Origin: Bifidobacterium breve
GTDB lineage: Bacteria; Actinomycetota; Actinomycetes; Nanopelagicales; Nanopelagicaceae
Direction of reading: 5' to 3'
Length of the DNA: 64,000 bases
NCBI GenBank assembly: GCA_945889195.1
Contig: CAMDBB010000002.1
Span: forward strand, 62,001-126,000
Part shown: in pieces, positions 52,975-63,357 of the stretch
How positions within the stretch are numbered: position 1 is the first letter of the stretch
Layout of the letters: the number at the start of each line of letters is the position of its first letter
The notes under the pieces: model-generated
Told to the model about the DNA's origin: nothing
Database searches by the model: none
The model's input: only the letters and a program-made list of their open reading frames with translations
Made by a program: the position numbers and the translations under genes

Positions 52975-55707
52975 GTGACTCAGGCGCCAAATCAGAATCT
53001 CGAAGCCAAGAGCATTGTTGAATCCGACGATGCCACCTTGCGCAGCGATGTGCGTCGCCTCGGCGATTTATTGGGTCAATCTCTTGTACGCCAAGAAGGT
53101 CAACAACTTCTCGATCTCGTTGAAAGTGTGCGTAAGAGCGTGCGCGAAGGTAGCGGCATTGAAATCCTCGACAAGTTAACTGTCGATGAATCAGTTCAAT
53201 TGGTGCGCGCATTTAGCACCTATTTCCATCTTGCCAATGTGGCAGAGCAAGTACACCGTTCACGTGTTCTTGCTGAAGTTCGCGAACGTGGTGGTTCTTG
53301 GATCACTCGCGCTATCGACAAGATTGAAAACGCTATTAAGAATCCAGTCTCGGGCCATGAAATCACTCAGCAAGATTTAACTAAGTGGATCAACGACCTC
53401 AATATTCGCCCAGTATTTACAGCGCACCCAACTGAAGCTGCGCGCCGTTCCATTCTCGGCAAGTTAGGTGAAATCGCATCTTTGCTCGATACCCCAAAGT
53501 CAGTCACACAAGATGAACGCCTTGCTGAAACCGTTGATTTACTGTGGCAGACAGATGAGCTGCGCCTTGATCGTCCAGAACCGCTCGATGAAGCGATGAA
53601 TGCTCTCTATTACCTGGATGATCTTTCGGCCAATACAGTTCCTGAAGTGCTCAATGACTTTGCCCGCGAACTCAAGCGCCTCAAGATTGATTTGCCTGTA
53701 ACTGCGCGTCCGCTGACATTTGGTACATGGATCGGCGGAGACCGCGATGGCAACCCAAATATCACTCCTGAAATCACTGAAGAAGCTGTTGTACTTCAAG
53801 TAAACCATGCCATCCGCACCACGATGGCTGCGATGAACCGACTTCGTCAGATGCTCTCAGTCTCAACTCGTATTGCAGGTGCAACACCTGAACTGAGCGC
53901 ATCGGTTGAAAAAGATTTGAAGAACATTCCAGAATTTGAGCCACGTTTCTTGCGCCTCAATGTCCAAGAGCCATATCGCCTTAAGGCCACAGCGATCGTG
54001 CACCGTTTAGCTTTCACACGTAGTCGCCATGCTGTTCGTGGACCACATGTGCCAGGACGCGACTATAAGAACACTGCCGAACTACTGGCTGATCTGACTT
54101 TGATGCGCGATTCACTCTTTGCCCACCGCGGCGAACTGCTGGCAACTGGCCTACTTGAGCGCACTATCCGCACCGTTGCCGCCTTTGGACTTACCCACGC
54201 AACTCTCGATATCCGCGAGCATTCAGATGCTCATCACAACGTTCTGCAGCAGCTTATCGGCGGAAACTACAAAGAACTTTCACATGATGAGAAATTCCCA
54301 GTTCTGATCGAACACTTAGCCTCAAATAAGAAATTTGATACTTCATCTCTCGATGCTGCAGCCAGCAAGACTCTCAACACCTTTGTAGCCATTGAAGATT
54401 TGATTGAAAGATTTGGTCCAGAAGTCATTGAGACCTATATCGTTTCGATGACTAAGGGCGCAGATGATCTAATCGCTGCAACTGTGCTTGGTAAGCAGGC
54501 AGGGCTCGTTGATATCTCACGTGGAATCGCCAAAGTTGGCTTTGCACCACTTCTTGAAACTGTTGCGGAACTTCGCGCAGCGGGAGAAATTCTTGAGAAG
54601 ATGCTCGGCAATCCCACCTATCGCAAGGTGGTAGAGCTGCGCGGAAACGTGCAAGAAGTGATGTTGGGCTATTCAGATTCAAATAAGGATGCTGGAATTG
54701 CAACATCACAGTGGGAAATCCATCGCGCACAACGCATCTTGCGCGATGTGGCGAAGAGCCATGGCGTAAAGCTTCGCCTCTTCCATGGCCGCGGTGGTTC
54801 TGTCGGCCGTGGTGGCGGACCAACTTACGACGCCCTTGTTGCACTTCCTTGGGGCTCTGTCGACGGTCAGATCAAGATGACTGAACAAGGGGAAGTCATC
54901 TCAGATAAATACGCACTTCCAGCTTTAGCCCGTGAAAACGTTGAACTCACACTTGCTGCATCCCTGGAAGCGACAATTCTTAATCGTGGACCGCGCCAGA
55001 GTAAAGAAGATTTAGCTAAGTGGAATGAATGTATGAACTTAGTCAGCGATAACTCATTCACTACTTATCGCGCACTCGTTGACCACCCAGATCTTCCGGC
55101 ATATTTCTATGCATCGACTCCTGTTGAGCAGCTAGGAAATCTCTTCTTAGGTTCTCGTCCATCACGTAGACCAGATGCAGCGGGCGGCCTAGATTCACTC
55201 CGCGCAATTCCTTGGGTCTTTGGTTGGACCCAATCACGTCAGATTGTCCCGGGTTGGTTTGGTGTTGGCTCTGGCCTCAAAGCTGCGCGCGAAGCAGGTA
55301 AGAGCGATGTGCTGCAGCAGATGCTCCGTGAGTGGCACTTCTTCTCAACATTTATCAGCAACGTCGAAATGACTCTAGCCAAGACCGACTTAGTAACTGC
55401 AAAGCGTTACGTCGAAACTCTGGTACCAAAAGAGCTCCATCACTTCCTCGACACCATTACTGCTGAATTCCAGCTGACAGTGGATGAAATTTTGAAGCTG
55501 ACTGGAAAGAGTTCGCTCCTTGGAGATCAAGCAGTTCTTGCTCGTACTCTGCAGGTGCGCGATACCTACCTTGCGCCTCTTCAGTTGCTACAGGTAACTC
55601 TTCTTAGCCGCGTGCGCCAAGAAGGCTCAGCTGCTGATCCCACTTTGATTCGCGCACTTCTCTTAACAATTAACGGTGTTGCAGCGGGCTTACGTAATAC
55701 TGGCTGA
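52975..55707 (+). CDS. ppc: phosphoenolpyruvate carboxylase
   Basis: FTAHPTEAARRSIL, GGDRDGNPNITPEIT, LFHGRGGSVGRGGGP; C-terminal RNTG; GTG start. Confidence 0.97.
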   Translation: MTQAPNQNLEAKSIVESDDATLRSDVRRLGDLLGQSLVRQEGQQLLDLVESVRKSVREGSGIEILDKLTVDESVQLVRAFSTYFHLANVAEQVHRSRVLAEVRERGGSWITRAIDKIENAIKNPVSGHEITQQDLTKWINDLNIRPVFTAHPTEAARRSILGKLGEIASLLDTPKSVTQDERLAETVDLLWQTDELRLDRPEPLDEAMNALYYLDDLSANTVPEVLNDFARELKRLKIDLPVTARPLTFGTWIGGDRDGNPNITPEITEEAVVLQVNHAIRTTMAAMNRLRQMLSVSTRIAGATPELSASVEKDLKNIPEFEPRFLRLNVQEPYRLKATAIVHRLAFTRSRHAVRGPHVPGRDYKNTAELLADLTLMRDSLFAHRGELLATGLLERTIRTVAAFGLTHATLDIREHSDAHHNVLQQLIGGNYKELSHDEKFPVLIEHLASNKKFDTSSLDAAASKTLNTFVAIEDLIERFGPEVIETYIVSMTKGADDLIAATVLGKQAGLVDISRGIAKVGFAPLLETVAELRAAGEILEKMLGNPTYRKVVELRGNVQEVMLGYSDSNKDAGIATSQWEIHRAQRILRDVAKSHGVKLRLFHGRGGSVGRGGGPTYDALVALPWGSVDGQIKMTEQGEVISDKYALPALARENVELTLAASLEATILNRGPRQSKEDLAKWNECMNLVSDNSFTTYRALVDHPDLPAYFYASTPVEQLGNLFLGSRPSRRPDAAGGLDSLRAIPWVFGWTQSRQIVPGWFGVGSGLKAAREAGKSDVLQQMLREWHFFSTFISNVEMTLAKTDLVTAKRYVETLVPKELHHFLDTITAEFQLTVDEILKLTGKSSLLGDQAVLARTLQVRDTYLAPLQLLQVTLLSRVRQEGSAADPTLIRALLLTINGVAAGLRNTG

Positions 55708-55801
55708 GTGGGCCTGTACGGGCGTGTCGTTCACTTCTATTTCACCAAATTGACAGCCAAAAGTAGTTACTCAACTTCTTTGGGTTCCATAGATTTTAGG
55801 C

Positions 55802-57037
55802 ATGACACATATAGGAGCCTCGGCCTTTTCGGACGTAAATCAAAAAGTTTTCCAGGCAGGAGATATTCTCAACCTTAAACCTGGGGTGTTAGCTGCACTT
55901 ACAAGCTGCGAACGTGAAGTTGTCATCTCTATTCCATTACGGCGAAATTCTGATGTGGAGGTGCTAACTGGATATCGAGTCCAGCACTCCAGCGCACGTG
56001 GACCACGTAAAGGTGGAATTCGATTTCATCAAGATGTTGATTTGGATGATGTAAGGGCGTTGGCATCTCTGATGACTTGGAAGACTGCGCTCATTGACGT
56101 TCCTTTTGGTGGCGCAAAAGGTGGTGTTGCCGTTAATCCCTCCACGCTCACAACCATCGAGAAAGAGGAAGTTATTCGCCGATGGACTCGATCACTAGTT
56201 CATGTTCTAGGACATCACCGCGATATCCCAGCACCAGATATGGGAACTGATTCGCAAACGATGGCGTGGTTGATGGATGAGTTCCATCGTCTTGAAGGAT
56301 TCCAACCCGCCTGCGTAACAGGTAAGCCAGTTGAGTTATTCGGTGCTCATGGTCGCGAAGAGGCGACGGGTAGAGGCGTGGCGATGATTGCTGCAGAAAC
56401 TCTGAAGCAACATGAAGTCAAGGTTAAGGGAGCAACTGTTGTAATTCAAGGCTTTGGAAATGTGGGCAGGTATGCAGCACTAGTCTGCCAGGAGTTAGGT
56501 ATGAAGGTGATTGCGATTTCTGATGTCACGGGCGGAATTGTTGACAAGAAAGGCATTGATGTAAAAGCGATATTCCATCATAAGTCATTGAATGACGTTG
56601 AATCAGATGAGCGAATTGGTCCGGCTGAAGTTTTAGAAATGTCCTGTGATCTCCTGATTCCGGCAGCTTTGGGAGGAGTTATCAACTCCTCTAATGCAGC
56701 AAATATCAACGCTGATTTCATCGTTGAGGGCGCCAACCAACCAATTACATTTGAGGCTGACCAAGAGTTAAGAGCACAGGGAGTTGTTATCGTCCCAGAC
56801 ATTCTTGCGAATTCAGGAGGTGTAATGGGTTCATACTTTGAGTGGACTCAGAATATTCAAGAATTTAGTTGGCCTATTGAGAAGTTTAGACGTGAATTGG
56901 ATGCAAGAATGGAGAAAGCCTTCGCTAATGTCTTGAAGGTTTCTAGAAAACATTCGGTCGATATGCGAACTGCAGCATTTGTGGTCTCTGTTGAGAGAGT
57001 TGCTAGAGCCTTTGAATTGCGCGGCTCACTTGTGTGA
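55802..57037 (+). CDS. gdhA: Glu/Leu/Phe/Val dehydrogenase family, likely glutamate dehydrogenase
   Basis: HSSARGPRKGGIRFHQDVDLDDVRALASLMTWKTALIDVPFGGAKGG, GFGNVGRYAA, VEGANQPIT. Confidence 0.93.
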   Translation: MTHIGASAFSDVNQKVFQAGDILNLKPGVLAALTSCEREVVISIPLRRNSDVEVLTGYRVQHSSARGPRKGGIRFHQDVDLDDVRALASLMTWKTALIDVPFGGAKGGVAVNPSTLTTIEKEEVIRRWTRSLVHVLGHHRDIPAPDMGTDSQTMAWLMDEFHRLEGFQPACVTGKPVELFGAHGREEATGRGVAMIAAETLKQHEVKVKGATVVIQGFGNVGRYAALVCQELGMKVIAISDVTGGIVDKKGIDVKAIFHHKSLNDVESDERIGPAEVLEMSCDLLIPAALGGVINSSNAANINADFIVEGANQPITFEADQELRAQGVVIVPDILANSGGVMGSYFEWTQNIQEFSWPIEKFRRELDARMEKAFANVLKVSRKHSVDMRTAAFVVSVERVARAFELRGSLV

Positions 57038-57045
57038 TGGTGTGT

Positions 57046-57216
57046 TTACGAAGCTATATTTTTGATAATTGTTGGCGAAATATCCTCAAACGTTGCGATC
57101 CAAGAGTATCCACACTCTCCGCACATCGTCATTGGCCCAAAATCATCATTGCTTACAATTTCCAACTCTATTGACCTACAGACAAAGCAGGTTGGAAATT
57201 CAGTGAAATTTGACAT
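57046..57216 (-). CDS. small zinc-ribbon protein
   Basis: MSNFTEFPTCFVCRSIELEIVSNDDFGPMTMCGECGYSW with two CxxC; start moved to ATG 57216. Confidence 0.5.
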   Translation of the reverse strand: MSNFTEFPTCFVCRSIELEIVSNDDFGPMTMCGECGYSWIATFEDISPTIIKNIAS

Positions 57217-57327
57217 GACTACTTCCCTTCTGAGTCTCGAGATGGCTGGGGAAGCGAGATAAGGGTCTCGCACTTAATCCAGGGGTCAAAGTTTTCGACG
57301 GAGAACGTTTTGTGAATTTTTACCCAA

Positions 57328-58917
57328 CTAGGAATTAACCCAGGGCACGCCACCCAAATAGACCTGCAGAACCTTTATTTTATTTACCTTCTCTGGGGCG
57401 ACTTTGAGCGGGTTCTGATCCAACAGAACAAAGTCAGCATCGGCGCCCACTGCAATTACGCCCTTGTTCCAGAAGTTTGAGAAGGCTGCGTCTTGCGTGT
57501 AATGAACTAACGAATCCTCAAGTGTGACCGATTCCTGCGGGCTCCATGCCTGCGTACTACCCGGTGCGCTGCGATGCGTTGGGACAGCAAGAGCATCTAG
57601 CGGAACATGGCTTGTCACTGGCCAATCACTGCCGTAACCAATGCGCGCGCCACTTCTTTGAAGCGAAGCCAATTGATATTGCTGGTTGTTGCGCTTGGTT
57701 CCGATGCGAGGCTCAATCAATTGCGCGTTCATTGGATCAAGATAAGTCCAGAGCGGTTGGATATTTGCAATGACGCTGAGAGTGGCAAAACGTGGCAGAT
57801 CATCCGGATGAATCAACTGCGCATGTGCAATGACAGGTCTGCGATCCCAGCGAGGATTAACTCTTGTCACTGCTTCAATCGCATTTAACGCTTGACGAAT
57901 TGCAGCATCGCCGATGGCATGGGCATGAATTTGAAAGCCGAGCGCATCAAAGTGGACCATCGCATCGATGAGTTCATCTTCATCCCAGATAAGTAGACCT
58001 GTTGATTGTGGATCATCGAGATATGGCTCAAGGAGCGCTGCAGTACCTGCCGAGAGCGCACCATCGCAGATAAATTTGATGGTCTTTGCACTTAAATGTG
58101 AAGTGCTTGGTAGAGCTTCAATCTCGCTGCGGAAAGATACAAAGTCTTTGCTGTAGCTGCGCCAGGTATCTGGTTGCGCCAAGAAGAAGAGATTGGTGTC
58201 GATTGTCAGCGCTCCACTTTTATCGGCTGCGATATAGGCCTCGGGCATTCCTGGTTCTACCCATGCATCAGTTGCGCTGGTAACGCCAGATTCAAGATAG
58301 CGCTGACAAGCCCAGGCAATAGCAGCAACATCATCGCTTAATGTTCGCTTGGGTGCTGCGCTTAAAACTAAATCGATAGCAGATGGTTCGCGCAGCGTTC
58401 CCTTCGGAGAACCGTCGCTATAGCGAGCGATAGTTCCCCCATCAGGATCAACTGTTGCCTTAGTTATTCCAGCAATCTCTAACGCTTTGGAATTCAGCCA
58501 CACTGTGTGGTGATCAACTGCGTGCAACACAATCGGAATGTCGCGGGATGCTTCATCAAGGGATGTTGCTTCAAAATCTCCACCTGCAATAACTGATGCT
58601 TCATAAGCGCCACCAATTACCCAGGCAGCGCTTGGATTATTTGCAATGTACGCGCGAACTGCCGCAACAATTTCAGAAACGCTCTGTAGCCCATTGACGT
58701 TAGGACCTTGGCTTTCGCGACCAGCAAAGAGTGGATGTGCATGTGCATCGATAAAGCCGGGCGCTAGAAACTTGCCACCTAAATCGATTACCTCATCGTT
58801 GCTTGCTTGCAGCGCATCGTGGCCAATCGCAATGACCTTGCCCGATTCAACGAGGACTGCATCTGTATAGGTGCCACGAGTGCACCAGATTTCACCATTG
58901 GTGAATAGGGTCTTCAT
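57328..58917 (-). CDS. amidohydrolase family (YtcJ-like) protein
   Basis: LAPGFIDAHAHPLFAG, IHAHAIGDAAIRQALNAIE, GSDWPV. Confidence 0.92.
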   Translation of the reverse strand: MKTLFTNGEIWCTRGTYTDAVLVESGKVIAIGHDALQASNDEVIDLGGKFLAPGFIDAHAHPLFAGRESQGPNVNGLQSVSEIVAAVRAYIANNPSAAWVIGGAYEASVIAGGDFEATSLDEASRDIPIVLHAVDHHTVWLNSKALEIAGITKATVDPDGGTIARYSDGSPKGTLREPSAIDLVLSAAPKRTLSDDVAAIAWACQRYLESGVTSATDAWVEPGMPEAYIAADKSGALTIDTNLFFLAQPDTWRSYSKDFVSFRSEIEALPSTSHLSAKTIKFICDGALSAGTAALLEPYLDDPQSTGLLIWDEDELIDAMVHFDALGFQIHAHAIGDAAIRQALNAIEAVTRVNPRWDRRPVIAHAQLIHPDDLPRFATLSVIANIQPLWTYLDPMNAQLIEPRIGTKRNNQQYQLASLQRSGARIGYGSDWPVTSHVPLDALAVPTHRSAPGSTQAWSPQESVTLEDSLVHYTQDAAFSNFWNKGVIAVGADADFVLLDQNPLKVAPEKVNKIKVLQVYLGGVPWVNS

Positions 58918-58923
58918 AGTGGC

Positions 58924-59499
58924 TTACGAGTTAAATTTCGATTGGGTGAGATCGAGCCCTTTTTCAATAAGGAATTCCACACAATCCGCGCCTCGTTCAA
59001 TGAATTCTTCTAAATCTTTCTTCTCTTCTTTACTGAATTGCTTTAAGACAAAGTCGCCAGGATCTTGCTGCCCCATAGGACGTCCAATTCCAAGTCGCAC
59101 ACGGAAGTAATCTGCTGTTCCAAAAGATGAGGTCAGTGATTTCAAACCATTATGGCCATTATCTCCACCAGCAACTTTGGCGCGAATAGCAGCGTAGGGA
59201 ATATCGAGTTCATCATGGAGAACGATGATGTTGGTGGGTTCAACAGAGTAGAAGGTTGCTAGCGCCTTGATTGGACCGCCAGATTCATTCATATAGCTCT
59301 TTGCTTTAGCGAGAATGATCGAGTGCGCATCGACTCCAACGCCCAATTTGTATGCGGCGATATCACTGCGAGATTTATGTGAAGAGAGTTTTACATTGTG
59401 GCGCTTTGCGAGATGGTCAATAACCATCTGACCCACATTGTGACGGGTGGCAGCGTATTCATCCCCGGGATTACCGAGACCCACTACCAACCACGTCAT
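58924..59499 (-). CDS. pth: peptidyl-tRNA hydrolase
   Basis: LVVGLGNPGDEYAATRHNVGQMVID, KSYMNESG, HDELDIPYAAIRAKVAGGDNGHNGLKS. Confidence 0.97.
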   Translation of the reverse strand: MTWLVVGLGNPGDEYAATRHNVGQMVIDHLAKRHNVKLSSHKSRSDIAAYKLGVGVDAHSIILAKAKSYMNESGGPIKALATFYSVEPTNIIVLHDELDIPYAAIRAKVAGGDNGHNGLKSLTSSFGTADYFRVRLGIGRPMGQQDPGDFVLKQFSKEEKKDLEEFIERGADCVEFLIEKGLDLTQSKFNS

Positions 59500-59519
59500 A
59501 AGTGAAAGGGTAAAGGTTG

Positions 59520-60137
59520 TTAGTCCTTCTTCTCAGCATCTGCAGCAGGTGCCGCAGCTGCATCAGCAGCAGGAGCCACAACAGCAACTTCTTCAACGAC
59601 AGTTGAGCGCTCTGAAAGGTGAACGATGATTGTGTTCGCTGGGCTGACAAGAGATGTGCCTGCAGGAAGAACAACATCTGAAGCATGCTTCGATGTTCCA
59701 GCAGCCATTCCTTCAATATCAAGAACAAGGAACTTAGGAATCGAAGTAGCTTCAGCTTCAATTTCAATTGAGTTGTGCTGAGTCTCAAGAATTCCATCTG
59801 GATCGTGCTTACCTTCAAGGTGAACAGGAACAGCAACAGTTACCTTCTCGCCGCGACGGACAAGTACGAGGTCGATGTGCTCAAGGATCTGCTTGAGTGG
59901 ATGGCGAACTACAGACTTAGGAAGTGTGAGCTCTGTCTTTCCATCGATATCAATATTGAGAAGAACGTTTGACTCTTTAAGGGCAACGCCGAGTTCGCGC
60001 GCTGGAAGAGTGATGTGAAGTGGCTTTTCGCCATGTCCGTAGATAACAGCAGGAACTAAACCTGCAACGCGTGCGCGACGTGAAGCACCCTTACCGAATT
60101 CGGTACGTGTAACGCCCTTGATTGATACTTCTGCCAT
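59520..60137 (-). CDS. rplY: 50S ribosomal protein bL25 (CTC form)
   Basis: GKGASRRARVAGLVPAVIYGHG, HVDLV-type motif, Ala-rich acidic C-terminus. Confidence 0.95.
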   Translation of the reverse strand: MAEVSIKGVTRTEFGKGASRRARVAGLVPAVIYGHGEKPLHITLPARELGVALKESNVLLNIDIDGKTELTLPKSVVRHPLKQILEHIDLVLVRRGEKVTVAVPVHLEGKHDPDGILETQHNSIEIEAEATSIPKFLVLDIEGMAAGTSKHASDVVLPAGTSLVSPANTIIVHLSERSTVVEEVAVVAPAADAAAAPAADAEKKD

Positions 60138-60264
60138 TGTGATGCTCCTTCGTTGCTGTTATCGAACTTCTTCGTGTTGCGAAGTTCCAGCAGGAGTTGA
60201 TACCTACGCCGTCGATCACGGATAAATTTCACCCTCGCCGGAACGAGGTGAAGGTTAGCGTGAC

Positions 60265-61245
60265 TTAGCTGTGTCCGTCAAAAAGGCTGGTTACTGAGCC
60301 ATCTTCGAAGACTTCACGGATGGCGCGAGCCAAGAGCGGGGCGATCGAGAGAACGGTCAATTTATCGAACTTCTGGTCCTCAGAAAGTGGGAGCGAATCA
60401 GTGACAACGATTTCGACAGCTCGTGAATCTCGCAAACGTTCGACGGCGGGACCTGAGAAGACTGCGTGGGTTGCCGCAATAATCACATCTTTTGCTCCTG
60501 CTTCGAAGAGCGCCTCAACTGCTTTAGTAATAGTTCCAGCGGTATCGATCATGTCATCAATGACAACGCAGGTGCGTCCTTCTACTTCTCCAACAACTTT
60601 GCCGACTACTGCTTCGTTGGGAACCAATGGATCGCGAGTCTTATGGATAAAGGCAATGGGGCAACCACCAAGAAGTTCTGACCAACGTTCTGCAACGCGC
60701 ACGCGCCCAGAGTCTGGCGAAACAATGGTGAGTTTAGAGCGGTCTACTTTGCTGCCAACATAATTAGCCAACATTGGAAGTGCGAAGAGATGATCCACTG
60801 GACCATCAAAGAAACCTTGAATCTGTGAGGTGTGAAGATCAACCACCATCAAACGGTCTGCGCCAGCTGTCTTAAATAAATCTGCCATAAGTCGCGCTGT
60901 GATTGGTTCGCGGCCACGGCTCTTCTTATCTTGGCGCGCGTATCCGTAGAAAGGTGCGACAACAGTAATGCGTTTTGCAGATGCTCGCTTGAGCGCATCA
61001 ATCATGATGAGTTGTTCCATGATTTGTTTATTGATGGGAGTCGAATGTGACTGAATCACAAATGCATCGCAACCACGGACTGATTCTTCAAAGCGAACGA
61101 AGATTTCTCCGTTGGCAAAATCGTATGCTGATGTTGGAGTAAGTGGAATGCCTAGTTCAGTGGCGACCTGTTCAGATAACTCAGGGAATCCGCGGCCGGA
61201 AAAAAGACGAAGTTTTTTCTCTGACGATAAACGGATCTCGCTCAA
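60265..61245 (-). CDS. prs: ribose-phosphate pyrophosphokinase
   Basis: FANGEIFVRFEESVRGCDAFVIQSH, YGYARQDKKSRGREPITARL, VVIDDMIDTAGTI. Confidence 0.97.
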   Translation of the reverse strand: MSEIRLSSEKKLRLFSGRGFPELSEQVATELGIPLTPTSAYDFANGEIFVRFEESVRGCDAFVIQSHSTPINKQIMEQLIMIDALKRASAKRITVVAPFYGYARQDKKSRGREPITARLMADLFKTAGADRLMVVDLHTSQIQGFFDGPVDHLFALPMLANYVGSKVDRSKLTIVSPDSGRVRVAERWSELLGGCPIAFIHKTRDPLVPNEAVVGKVVGEVEGRTCVVIDDMIDTAGTITKAVEALFEAGAKDVIIAATHAVFSGPAVERLRDSRAVEIVVTDSLPLSEDQKFDKLTVLSIAPLLARAIREVFEDGSVTSLFDGHS

Positions 61246-61250
61246 GGAAG

Positions 61251-62678
61251 TTAGCCCTTCTGCTCGTCGTTACTGTGGCGCGCAGCCGCCTCAGCTGATT
61301 TAGTGCCAGGACGCTTACGCAGAACCCAACCTAGTACATTTCGCTGCTTTGCCCTACCGACACCAATTGCACCGGCGGGAACATCTTCGGTAATGACAGA
61401 ACCGGCGGCGGTATATGCGCCATCTCCGATTGTCACTGGTGCAACGAGCATTGAGTCGCTGCCGATGCGGACGTGATCGCCCACTACTGAGTAATGCTTT
61501 TCGACGCCGTCGTAATTAACAAAGATAGTTGCCGCACCAATATTGGTTCCTTCACCAATAATGGCATCTCCTACATAGGAAAGATGTGGAACTTTTGAGC
61601 CTTCACCCAGCGTTGCATTCTTCATCTCAACGTATGCGCCAACTTTTGAACCACTCAGCAGCTTTGTTCCGGCCCTCAGGTAGGAATATGGGCCCACATT
61701 TACGCCTTCACCGATAACTGCTTCAGTGCACTGTGATTCAAGGACGCGAGCATTGGCTGCAACTGTGCAATCAATCAACGTTGTGCGAGGGCCAATAACA
61801 GCGCCGCTAGCAATTGTTGTTGCCCCATGAATGGCAGTTCCGGGAGCTAGCACCACATCAGGTGCAATCGTTGCGGTGGCATCTACCCAGGTCGATAAAG
61901 GATCAACGATGGTGACGCCTGACTTCATCAAATCTTCATTGATGCGATCGCGTAAGAGAGATGCAGATTCCGCTAGTTGCACGCGGTCATTGACGCCGAG
62001 GATTTCGATGAAATCATCAATCAGAACTGCAGCAATCTTTCCGCCTTCGTTGCGCAAGATTTCAATGACATCAGTCAGATAGAGCTCACCTTGTGAATTA
62101 TCGTTCTTGAGCTTTCCGATTGCACTCGCTAATTTGGCAGCATCGAAGGCATAGACGCCAGAATTAACTTCGATGATGTCGCGCTGGATTTCATCAGCAT
62201 CACGTTCTTCAACGATACGAAGTAGCGAAGCGTCATCGCCGCGAATAATGCGGCCATACCCGGTTGGATCTGGGTGCTCGGCAGTCATTACCGATGCGGT
62301 AAAGCCACCTGCATGGTGTTCTGCCAGAAGCTGAGAGAGAGAAGTTCCGGTAAGCATGGGTGTATCGCCGGCGAGAACCAAGATGGTGCCGCTGGGAGTA
62401 AGTCCGGCGAGCGCTAACTGAGTTGCATGTCCGGTACCGCCACGTTTTTCTTGAAAGACGGTGACCGCCTTTGGTGCAATCTCTGCAATATGCGCTTCAA
62501 CTTGTTCACGACCTGCGCCAACAACAACGCGAACGTTCTTGGGCGCAAGCGCATCAACTGCGTTAAGAACATGGCCAACTAGCGTGCGACCTGCGATTGG
62601 ATGTAAGACCTTGGGCGTACTCGACTTCATGCGAGTTCCTTCACCAGCAGCGAGAATCACTACGGTTTCAAGGCTCAT
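61251..62678 (-). CDS. glmU: bifunctional UDP-N-acetylglucosamine pyrophosphorylase/acetyltransferase
   Basis: VILAAGEGTRMKSSTPKVLHPIAGRTLVGHV, left-handed beta-helix hexapeptides, NYDGVEKH. Confidence 0.96.
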   Translation of the reverse strand: MSLETVVILAAGEGTRMKSSTPKVLHPIAGRTLVGHVLNAVDALAPKNVRVVVGAGREQVEAHIAEIAPKAVTVFQEKRGGTGHATQLALAGLTPSGTILVLAGDTPMLTGTSLSQLLAEHHAGGFTASVMTAEHPDPTGYGRIIRGDDASLLRIVEERDADEIQRDIIEVNSGVYAFDAAKLASAIGKLKNDNSQGELYLTDVIEILRNEGGKIAAVLIDDFIEILGVNDRVQLAESASLLRDRINEDLMKSGVTIVDPLSTWVDATATIAPDVVLAPGTAIHGATTIASGAVIGPRTTLIDCTVAANARVLESQCTEAVIGEGVNVGPYSYLRAGTKLLSGSKVGAYVEMKNATLGEGSKVPHLSYVGDAIIGEGTNIGAATIFVNYDGVEKHYSVVGDHVRIGSDSMLVAPVTIGDGAYTAAGSVITEDVPAGAIGVGRAKQRNVLGWVLRKRPGTKSAEAAARHSNDEQKG

Positions 62679-62724
62679 GTCGTAAGTCTACTTGCTCCGC
62701 CACTTTTATCGGCAGACCCATAAA

Positions 62725-62799
62725 TGGCTCCGCCACCAGGTATCGATCCTGGACCCTGGGCTTCAAAGGCCCATGTGCTAGCCACTACACAATGGCGGA
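62725..62799 (-). tRNA. tRNA-Gln (TTG), with encoded CCA
   Basis: TCCGCCATTGTGTAGTGGCTAGCACATGGGCCTTTGAAGCCCAGGGTCCAGGATCGATACCTGGTGGCGGAG then CCA; U1:A72 and G73 as expected for Gln. Confidence 0.95.
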
Positions 62800-62853
62800 A
62801 CCTATATTCTCCCTTATCTTCGGCAGTGCTCGCGACCACTAAACTCATTTCTT

Positions 62854-63357
62854 ATGGGAAGCCAATCACTTGAGCGCGATGAAGTAGACCGCCTCATAGC
62901 CGCTTGGAAGCGCGAACGCCCTGATTTAGACCTCTCTCCCCTTGCAGTCCTTAGTCGCATCACCCGTATTGCGCGCCATCTCGATATTGCGCGCCGCGAT
63001 GCATTCGGTGATCTAGAAAATTGGGGATTCGATGTTCTTGCAGCTCTTCGCAGAGCAGGCGAACCTCATCAACTATCCCCTGGTCAATTAATGCAAGAGA
63101 CTCTTGTAACGAGCGGAACTATGACCAATCGACTCGATCGCTTAGAAGAGTTACAACTTATTACTCGCGAACCAGATCCCAGCGATGGTCGCGGCTCGCT
63201 CGTGACTTTAACTCGAGCAGGTATGCGCGCAGTTGATTCAGCTATGGAAGATCTCTTAGAGAACGAGCGCGAGCTTCTGCAGAATCTGAGCGCAAAAGAC
63301 CGCGAAGTTCTGGCGGATTTACTGAGCAAACTTGTTACTGAATTTGATGAGAGTTAA
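62854..63357 (+). CDS. MarR family transcriptional regulator
   Basis: Winged-helix region LMQETLVTSGTMTNRLDRLEELQLITREPDPSDGRGSLVTLTRAG. Confidence 0.92.
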   Translation: MGSQSLERDEVDRLIAAWKRERPDLDLSPLAVLSRITRIARHLDIARRDAFGDLENWGFDVLAALRRAGEPHQLSPGQLMQETLVTSGTMTNRLDRLEELQLITREPDPSDGRGSLVTLTRAGMRAVDSAMEDLLENERELLQNLSAKDREVLADLLSKLVTEFDES

